This document shows positions 5,531-9,804 of a stretch of DNA of 9,804 nt, piece after piece. The translations under genes and the position numbers were made by a program. Numbering within the stretch: the stretch's first letter is position 1; every line of letters begins with the position of its first letter. The DNA comes from an uncultured Rikenellaceae bacterium (GTDB lineage Bacteria; Bacteroidota; Bacteroidia; Bacteroidales; Rikenellaceae): positions 1 to 9,804 of the forward strand of contig CAMRVW010000085.1 of NCBI GenBank assembly GCA_947054185.1, read 5' to 3'. The notes beneath the pieces are model-generated. The model saw only the letters and a list, made by a program, of their open reading frames with translations. It was not told the origin of the DNA and did not search any database.

Positions 5531-6688
5531 TTACTTGACAAACCAAGGAGCCGGATTGATTGGGGTGGTCTCTTTCCAAAGCTCGAAGTGGAGGGTATTT
5601 TCCGATGATATGGTGCCGATGTTCTGACCTGCCGTTACCTTGTCGCCTGCTTTGACGAATGCTTTGGAGAGGTTGGAGAATACGGTGATGTAACTGCCAT
5701 GGCGCACCATTACCGTGGTGCCCATGCCTTGAAGTATGAACACCTTGGTGACCTGACCCGCAAACACGGCCCGTGCATTGCTCGACGATTTGGCCGTGAA
5801 CGTGACTCCTTTGTTGTCTATCTTGAGCGTTGGCTGGAGAGGGTGGGGATGAATGCCGAAAAATTCGGTTATTACGCCTCCTGCGACCGGATATGGCAGT
5901 TTGCCCTTGGCGGCGGTGAAATTGCCCGTCAATTTGGCTAAAGCGGCGTTGCTCACATTGCCGGCAGCATCTTTGCGAGCCTGTTCTTCGATTATTTTAC
6001 GTATCTCTTTTTGCAGCCGTTCTATCGTGTTGCGGTTTTTGGCGATGGACGAGCCTATGTTTTTCTCCTCCTTGCGCAACGATTCTATCTCTTTGCGGTA
6101 ACCGGCCTCCTCTTCGGCCAGCTTGGCCATCTCCTGGTTGCGGGCCTCGAGGGTTTCGGCAAGCTCTTTTTCGCGTCGGTGAAGCCGGTTGGTCTCTTGC
6201 GATATACGCTCGCTGGTGTGTGTTATCTCGGCGCCCTTGATACGGCGTATCTCCATATGGCGACGCAGATAGGCCGCACGACGGGTCATCTCGCCGAAGT
6301 CTTTGGCAAGGAAGATGAAAGTGACGTAATTGCCTGTCTTGTACTCCTTATAGGCGGTGACGGCAATGGCTGCGTACTCTTTTTTGAGGCGTGATAGGTT
6401 GCGCGACAGTGTGTCGAGGCTTTTGTTGTTTTGCGATATGTCGTTGCGTATTATTTGGGCCTGACCGTCCAACGACTCTATGATGCTTTTGCGGTTTTTG
6501 ATGTTACTGCCCACCAAGGCCAGGTTGGAGAGGCTGCTTTTCTGTCTGTTTTTGTTGTCTTTGAGAAGTTCGTTGCTCTTTTTGATCTCGGCCTCTGCAT
6601 GGGCTATGTTTTTCTTCAATGCGTCGACGGTCTGCCCCTGAGCAGAGAGACAGACCGCAACGAGAGCTATTGTGAGCAGATAACGCAA
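5531..6688 (-). CDS. EnvC-like coiled-coil protein with degenerate LytM (peptidase M23) domain
   Basis: The 385-residue protein begins with a signal peptide (MRYLLTIALVAVCLSAQG), so it is exported to the periplasm. Two long charged coiled-coil stretches follow (about 20-110 and 155-245), then a C-terminal LytM/M23 fold (about 263-385). This layout is that of EnvC-type divisome proteins, which activate N-acetylmuramoyl-L-alanine amidases to split septal peptidoglycan. The domain looks catalytically dead: the HxxxD position reads TLKID (Thr287, Asp291) and the HxH position reads TLH (Thr365, His367), though His330 in VRHGSY is kept. That fits an activator, not an endopeptidase; the partner amidase is not in the window. 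The start is TTG (6686-6688), two bases after the pheS TGA: no in-frame ATG lies nearby, the first internal Met is about 144 residues in, and only TTG keeps the signal peptide intact. It is the last gene of the operon. Confidence 0.9.
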   Translation of the reverse strand: MRYLLTIALVAVCLSAQGQTVDALKKNIAHAEAEIKKSNELLKDNKNRQKSSLSNLALVGSNIKNRKSIIESLDGQAQIIRNDISQNNKSLDTLSRNLSRLKKEYAAIAVTAYKEYKTGNYVTFIFLAKDFGEMTRRAAYLRRHMEIRRIKGAEITHTSERISQETNRLHRREKELAETLEARNQEMAKLAEEEAGYRKEIESLRKEEKNIGSSIAKNRNTIERLQKEIRKIIEEQARKDAAGNVSNAALAKLTGNFTAAKGKLPYPVAGGVITEFFGIHPHPLQPTLKIDNKGVTFTAKSSSNARAVFAGQVTKVFILQGMGTTVMVRHGSYITVFSNLSKAFVKAGDKVTAGQNIGTISSENTLHFELWKETTPINPAPWFVK

Positions 6689-6690
6689 TG

Positions 6691-7713
6691 TCAGTATATT
6701 GCTTCGAATTGTTGAAGGAATCGAATGTCGTTCTCGAAATAGAGGCGCAGGTCTTTAACCCCGTATTTGAGCATGGCGATGCGTTCGACACCCATGCCGA
6801 ATGCAAAGCCGGAATATTTGTGCGAATCGATGCCGCATGCCTCCAGCACATTGGGGTCGACCATGCCGCAGCCCATTATCTCGAGCCAGCCTGTGCCCTT
6901 ACACACGTTACACCCCTTGCCGCCACACAGGTTGCACGACACGTCAACCTCGGCAGAGGGTTCTGTGAAGGGGAAGTAAGAGGGACGCATCCTGATGGTT
7001 GCGTCTTCGCCGAACATCTCTTTGGCGAAATAGAGTATGGTCTGTTTGAGGTCGGCAAACGATACTCCCTCGTCTATATACAGACCTTCAACCTGATGGA
7101 ATATGCAGTGCGCGCGGTATGATATCGCCTCGTTGCGGAAGACACGGCCGGGGCACACGACCCTGATGGGAGGGCGCCTGTTTTGCATTACCCGCACCTG
7201 TATGGAGCTGGTGTGGGTGCGCAGAAGTATGTCGGGCTCTTTTTCGACGAAAAAGGTGTCTTGCATGTCGCGTGCCGGATGCTCGGGAGGGAAATTGAGC
7301 GCCGAGAAGACATGCCAGTCATCCTCTATCTCGGGTCCGTCGGCCGTGGTGAAGCCAAGACGTGAAAAGATGTTCACTATCTGATTTTTGACCAGTGAGA
7401 TAGGGTGGCGAGTGCCTATGTGGCGTTCGGTGGCCGGCCGTGTCATGTCAATGGCATTTTCGGTTCCGTCGCCTAAACTGTCGAGACTCTCTTTCAGTTC
7501 GTTGATTTTGGCCACAGCTTTGTTTTTAAGATCGTTGATGGCCTTGCCTATCTCGCGTTTCTGCTCGCCTGAGAGGGTCTTGAACTCCTCGAAAAGAGCG
7601 GTGAGCTCTCCTTTTTTACCCAAAAGCTTTATTCTGAACTCTTCGACTTCGTTTATGGTGGCAGGCTTGAACTGGCCGACCTTTTTCAGAAGATTCTCAA
7701 TCTTATTCTGCAT
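6691..7713 (-). CDS. pheS: Phenylalanine--tRNA ligase alpha subunit
   Basis: The 340-residue protein is of normal length for bacterial PheS. With PheT (not in this window) it forms the alpha2-beta2 enzyme that charges tRNA-Phe in the cytoplasm; PheS carries the catalytic class II site. Seen: the N-terminal helical tRNA-binding arm (about 1-90), the class II catalytic core from HPISLVKNQI (103), motif 2 ending FHQVEG (205-210), and motif 3 GFAFGMGVER (302-311). An insertion with four cysteines, C260, C263, C268 and C271, followed by TGW resembles a zinc-binding knuckle. The ATG start lies within the upstream cyclophilin gene (11-base overlap) and the TGA stop is 2 bases before the TTG of the EnvC-like gene, so translation is probably coupled across all three. 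I saw no tRNA-Phe attenuator or leader peptide. Confidence 0.98.
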   Translation of the reverse strand: MQNKIENLLKKVGQFKPATINEVEEFRIKLLGKKGELTALFEEFKTLSGEQKREIGKAINDLKNKAVAKINELKESLDSLGDGTENAIDMTRPATERHIGTRHPISLVKNQIVNIFSRLGFTTADGPEIEDDWHVFSALNFPPEHPARDMQDTFFVEKEPDILLRTHTSSIQVRVMQNRRPPIRVVCPGRVFRNEAISYRAHCIFHQVEGLYIDEGVSFADLKQTILYFAKEMFGEDATIRMRPSYFPFTEPSAEVDVSCNLCGGKGCNVCKGTGWLEIMGCGMVDPNVLEACGIDSHKYSGFAFGMGVERIAMLKYGVKDLRLYFENDIRFLQQFEAIY

Positions 7714-8413
7714 GGTATTGTCTGTAATATTTTTTTGTTTCTTCTGCGCTCAGGCGTTTTACACTGGTGCCTGTTATTATTATGTCTTCAACGGGACGGT
7801 CGTTTGCGTCGGTCGGGGTTGAGGCAATGGCGTCGACCACATCCATGCCCTTTGTCACGTATCCGAAAACGGTATATGCCCCGTCGAGGTGAGGGGTGCC
7901 GCCTTCATTGACGTAAAGACGACGTACTGAGTCGGAGTATGTGCCGCGGGCATTGTCCAACATTTTGTCTGTCACCTTATTGCCTCCGTGTACTATATAG
8001 AAGTGAGAGCCTGACGACAGCCTCTCCGGATTGACGGCGTCACCCTCACGGGCTGCACCGACGGCCCCTCGTATGTGGTAAAGGCCATCTTTTATCTCGG
8101 GCCTCACTTTGTCGCCACCTTCGCCATCACCTAAAGAGACACCTGCGGCAGCCCCTTTGGACTGCGGGTCGCCAGTTTGTATGACGAACGATTCTATCAC
8201 CCGGTGAAAGAGCAACGAGTCATAGAACCCATTGCGGCACATGTCCGCGAAGTTGTCGCGATGGTTTGGGGTTTCGTTGAAGAGTATTATCTCTATGTCG
8301 CCTTTATTGGTGGCAATGGTGGCCGAGAGAGCCTCGTCGGAAGCGTTTCTAGCGCATGATGCCGCCAATGACAACATAACAGCCGCCAAAAAGGCCCGGT
8401 AATATACTTTCAT
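7703..8413 (-). CDS. Cyclophilin-type peptidyl-prolyl cis-trans isomerase, lipoprotein
   Basis: The 236-residue protein starts with a lipoprotein signal: positive N-terminus, hydrophobic core, then LAASC with lipid-attached C20. It should be anchored in the envelope facing the periplasm and catalyse proline isomerisation in exported proteins. The cyclophilin domain runs from about 30 to 216: FHRV (69-72, with catalytic-type Arg71), VIQTGDP (Q79), GSHFYIVHG (135-143) and the LDGAYTVFGYV strand (176-186). The segment of about 145-175 between FYI and LDG is longer than in E. coli PpiB, as I recall for Bacteroidota homologues. The ATG start (8411-8413) is set by the signal peptide and an A/T-rich leader. 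It is first in the operon and overlaps pheS by ATGCAGAATAA. Confidence 0.95.
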   Translation of the reverse strand: MKVYYRAFLAAVMLSLAASCARNASDEALSATIATNKGDIEIILFNETPNHRDNFADMCRNGFYDSLLFHRVIESFVIQTGDPQSKGAAAGVSLGDGEGGDKVRPEIKDGLYHIRGAVGAAREGDAVNPERLSSGSHFYIVHGGNKVTDKMLDNARGTYSDSVRRLYVNEGGTPHLDGAYTVFGYVTKGMDVVDAIASTPTDANDRPVEDIIITGTSVKRLSAEETKKYYRQYHAE

Positions 8414-8440
8414 GTCGCGATGTGTATCTGTTAGATTTTA

Positions 8441-8475
8441 CAAAAATAAGCAATATTGATGAAAAAGCGACCAAA
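8441..8475 (-). promoter_or_regulatory. Candidate promoter of the cyclophilin-pheS-EnvC operon
   Basis: On the minus strand 8441-8448 reads TATTTTTG, a full match to the Bacteroides -7 consensus TAnnTTTG, and 8472-8475 reads TTTG, a possible -33 box. The 23-base gap is a little longer than the usual 19-21. The inferred start of transcription lies about 20 bases before the ATG. A second match, TATGTTTG (8472-8479), overlaps the -33 box and could be an alternative -7 element. Confidence 0.5.
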
Positions 8476-8546
8476 CATACGAAAAATATCGATTTGTGAG
8501 AACTGCCGTTGTTTGCGGGGGACTGCCATTTATTTTGCTGTCACTG

Positions 8547-8589
8547 CCTCCGGCGGCCCTTCCGGGGGAGGGGTCACAGACCCCGTTTT
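8547..8589 (+). repeat. GC-rich palindromic element, dispersed-repeat-like
   Basis: CCTCC (8547-8551) pairs with GGAGG (8567-8571), and overlapping it GGGGT (8570-8574) pairs with ACCCC (8580-8584) around CACAG, followed by GTTTTG. The two hairpins share bases 8570-8571. The style (GCCTCCGGCGGCC, then a GGGG/CCCC stem, then CCCCGTTTT) resembles dispersed intergenic repeats I recall from several gut bacteria, an impression from memory. It could act as a weak plus-strand terminator, but no plus-strand gene precedes it. Confidence 0.4.
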
Positions 8590-8620
8590 GATATTTTTGA
8601 GGAACAACTAAGGTGGAATT

Positions 8621-8681
8621 ACGGATATGTCATAAATATGTTTCGACATGCGTCTTACACATTTATGACATATCCGTTTTT
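8621..8681 (+). other. 17-bp perfect stem-loop followed by a T run
   Basis: ACGGATATGTCATAAAT (8621-8637) and ATTTATGACATATCCGT (8661-8677) are exact complements. The 23-base loop begins with a mini-hairpin, ATGT-TTCG-ACAT, carrying a UUCG-type tetraloop (8638-8649). A run of five Ts (8677-8681) follows on the plus strand, so the shape is that of an intrinsic terminator or the end of a small RNA, yet no plus-strand gene lies to its left. It could also be a protein-binding palindrome. Confidence 0.6.
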
Positions 8682-9081
8682 GGCCCTGGATGTTGAGACC
8701 TGAATTATATTCAAACATGGGCCATGACCGCTTCGCAGAAGAAGAGTGCAAGAGCAATGTGGCAAACATAAATGTAAGAGTTCGGCAAGGCATAACGGGC
8801 AGACACCAACACTTGCCGAATCCCCAACTTTCGCGTCTCACGGTTCTTATCTCAACAGGCTTGGTGCGGGCAGAACTCTTGTCTCCTTGCGACTTTTGAT
8901 ATCGAGACTATTTTGTCGCGAGGTTTTACTCTGCATGTCTTGTCTGCATGTTTTGGCCCGACTGTTTTTGTGTATCGCAGTTTTGCCGCAGACTTCCGAA
9001 GCCGGCAGTGCGGCGAAACAAAAATATTCGTTATTCCAGCATATTTCTGTTCCGGCAGGGCGGTCGAAGAATGAGGCCGCA

Positions 9082-9479
9082 ACGGGCCGACCCTCCCCCC
9101 GGGAGGCCCGTAACCCGCAGAGCAATATTATATCCGCAGCGACTAAATCCCGTTCACCCCTCCCATGCTCCTCACGCCTTGGTCCCCAGGCTCGGCCCGA
9201 AGCTCCTCCACGCCAAAGTCACGGCACCCCAACCAATCCAAGGCGCCGCCAGTCTCTTTCACCCACCACGCCCGAACATCATCACGCTCCCGACCTCCTC
9301 CACGTGCGGCCGACCTGCGGTCGGCCCACACCGCGCCTGCCGGGGCGGACTGAGTGTAACGAAACCGCACACTTTTCCTTATACCCGACACACGAAGTGT
9401 GACGTAAGCACAAATTCCTTATTCCGGGCTGAGGAACGAAAGCCCGAGCGGCCCGGAGCCTCCGCCAACGGAGGGCCGC
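9082..9479. other. GC-rich, C-skewed block with a series of hairpins
   Basis: This 400-base block contrasts with the AT-rich spacers elsewhere and is strongly C-rich on the plus strand. Stem-loops in order: ACGGG/CCCGT with inner CCTCCC/GGGAGG (9082-9111); GGCCGACC/GGTCGGCC with a TGC loop (9308-9326); GCGG/CCGC (9345-9368); CACAC/GTGTG with a GAA loop (9389-9401); CGGGCT/AGCCCG (9425-9446); GCGGCCC/GGGCCGC with inner CCTCCG/CGGAGG and a CCAA loop (9448-9479). TTCCTTATACC (9375-9385) and TTCCTTATTCC (9415-9425) form a direct repeat. The two large-loop hairpins share loop sequence TGAG...AACGAAA but have different, self-complementary stems. Long open frames run through it in several frames, as expected from GC richness, and none looks like protein. 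It may be a structured RNA or a decayed mobile or repeat element. Confidence 0.5.
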
Positions 9480-9602
9480 ACTCCGATAAGCAATATATAC
9501 CGTGGTGAATTAGGGGTGGAAGTGAATCGCCTGACTTTCCCGCCTCTGCCCTCCGCAGGCTCCGTCCCGCTCTCCGTAACGCAAAAGCACGCGGAAACTA
9601 TC
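9480..9602. other. Non-coding spacer next to the FISUMP gene
   Basis: No gene is seen. It contains ATAAGCAATAT (9486-9496), an exact direct repeat of 8446-8456, and a weak GC-rich stem near 9542-9559. It lies beyond the terminator of the gene on its right. Confidence 0.5.
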
Positions 9603-9621
9603 AAAAAAGTGTCCGTGACAC
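9603..9621 (-). terminator. Intrinsic terminator of the FISUMP-domain gene
   Basis: On the minus strand GTGTC-ACG-GACAC forms a 5-bp stem with a 3-base loop, followed directly by TTTTTT (9608-9603). G-U pairs may lengthen the stem. It begins 17 bases after the stop codon of the FISUMP-domain gene. Confidence 0.7.
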
Positions 9622-9637
9622 CCAAAGAACTAAAGTA

Positions 9638-9804
9638 TTAATATTTAGCGGACACAACGACACTAAAACCGTAACGCTTATTGTCGTTAGTCACGCGCAA
9701 ATCACTGCTAATGAAGTACAGGTGGTACGCATAGCCAGAACTAGACGCGTACGCAACTGACGACCAATACTCGCCGGCCTGACCCGCACTGTACAACGTA
9801 CCGT
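9638..9804 (-). CDS. FISUMP (Fib_succ_major) domain protein, C-terminal fragment
   Basis: The minus-strand frame entering from the right edge encodes 54 residues and ends in TAA (9638-9640). The readable piece has GEYWSSVAYASS, then AYHLYFISSDLRV and RYGFSVVVSAKY at the end. The spacing of the YWSS, A-Y-x-L-x-F and YGFSV blocks is that of the 'Fibrobacter succinogenes major paralogous domain', found at the C-terminus of many secreted or surface-anchored Bacteroidota proteins of unknown function, often after Ig-like or BACON modules. The final YGFSVVV replaces the more usual YGFSVRPV. The N-terminus, signal peptide and any other domains are outside the window. The related DUF1566 family is an alternative name for this kind of domain. 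Confidence 0.75.
   Translation of the reverse strand, partial: GTLYSAGQAGEYWSSVAYASSSGYAYHLYFISSDLRVTNDNKRYGFSVVVSAKY

Larger units (their letters stand above)
8414..9081. other. Non-coding region upstream of the operon
   Basis: No credible gene is present. The first 70 bases hold the candidate operon promoter. Next come a GC-rich palindromic element (8547-8589), a 17-bp stem-loop (8621-8677) and a 9-bp inverted repeat, TTCGGCAAG/CTTGCCGAA (8781-8789 and 8812-8820), with a 22-base loop. The remainder has no structure I can name. A GTG-started open frame crosses part of it but has no coding character. Confidence 0.6.

Noticed and set aside
6504..6851. 115-codon minus-strand frame across the pheS/EnvC-like junction
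   Set aside because: It is in a different frame from both well-supported genes and is their shadow.
8621..8677. Invertible promoter (phase-variation) inverted repeat
   Set aside because: The 23-base spacing between arms is too short to hold an invertible promoter, and no site-specific recombinase is nearby.
9143..9391. 82-codon minus-strand open frame in the C-skewed block
   Set aside because: Gly/Arg-rich translation with no recognisable fold. It could be a fossil gene, but nothing supports that.
8746..9402. GTG-started 218-codon open frame on the plus strand
   Set aside because: It is rich in Ser, Pro, Arg and Thr, has no recognisable domain, and crosses the hairpin-rich block. Another long frame overlaps it, as expected where GC-rich DNA lacks stop codons.
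9421..9479. RNase P RNA or group II intron domain V
   Set aside because: GAGGAACGAAAGCCCG superficially resembles RNase P RNA conserved segments, but the neighbouring conserved helices and the domain V pattern are absent.
8948..9508. 186-codon open frame on the plus strand
   Set aside because: Same GC-rich block in another frame; composition not protein-like and no domain recognised.
1..9804. CRISPR array, tRNA or rRNA gene, transposase
   Set aside because: No regularly spaced direct repeats, no cloverleaf with TTCRA-type arm, no rRNA core sequence and no transposase or integrase motif seen on either strand.

Overview
The window looks like a chromosomal segment of a Bacteroidota species, most likely order Bacteroidales. 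Reasons: gene starts lack a Shine-Dalgarno but have A-rich leaders; candidate promoters fit the Bacteroides -7 element TAnnTTTG; PheS has the four-cysteine insertion I associate with this group; YbeY has Asp in place of the third metal-binding His; the cyclophilin is a lipoprotein; and the right edge carries the C-terminus of a 'Fibrobacter succinogenes major' (FISUMP) surface protein. I cannot name the genus.

Layout. 1-168 (+): C-terminus of a DciA/DUF721 protein. 169-696: convergent intergenic region with two parS (ParB-binding) sites, a sharp A/C-rich to T/G-rich switch, and a perfect palindromic terminator beside the mnmG stop. 697-2568 (-): mnmG. 2569-3683: AT-rich non-coding DNA with three CTTTTTAAGG copies, a nested hairpin and a strong bidirectional terminator. 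3684-4127 (-): ybeY. 4128-5530: 1.4 kb of non-coding DNA full of A/T runs, with two more CTTTTTAAGG copies and small hairpins. 5531-8413 (-): a tight three-gene operon in the order cyclophilin lipoprotein, pheS, EnvC-like M23 protein; the first two overlap by 11 bases and the last two are 2 bases apart. 8414-9637: 1.2 kb of non-coding DNA with two candidate promoters, a dispersed-repeat-like GC palindrome, a 17-bp stem-loop and a GC-rich, C-skewed block holding a series of hairpins. 9638-9804 (-): FISUMP-domain C-terminus, followed by its own terminator.

Roles. The complete genes are housekeeping: tRNA wobble modification (MnmG), rRNA maturation (YbeY), tRNA-Phe charging (PheS), envelope protein folding (cyclophilin) and control of septal peptidoglycan hydrolysis (EnvC-like). 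DciA and parS point to replication and segregation, suggesting a position near the replication origin.

The unusual part is what lies between the genes. Genes cover only about 56% of the window (about 5.53 of 9.80 kb), and roughly 4.3 kb of non-coding DNA carries recurrent motifs and stem-loops. I found no convincing new protein-coding system, rRNA, tRNA, CRISPR array or transposase. The best candidates for something undescribed are the CTTTTTAAGG motif family and the hairpin-rich block at 9082-9479.
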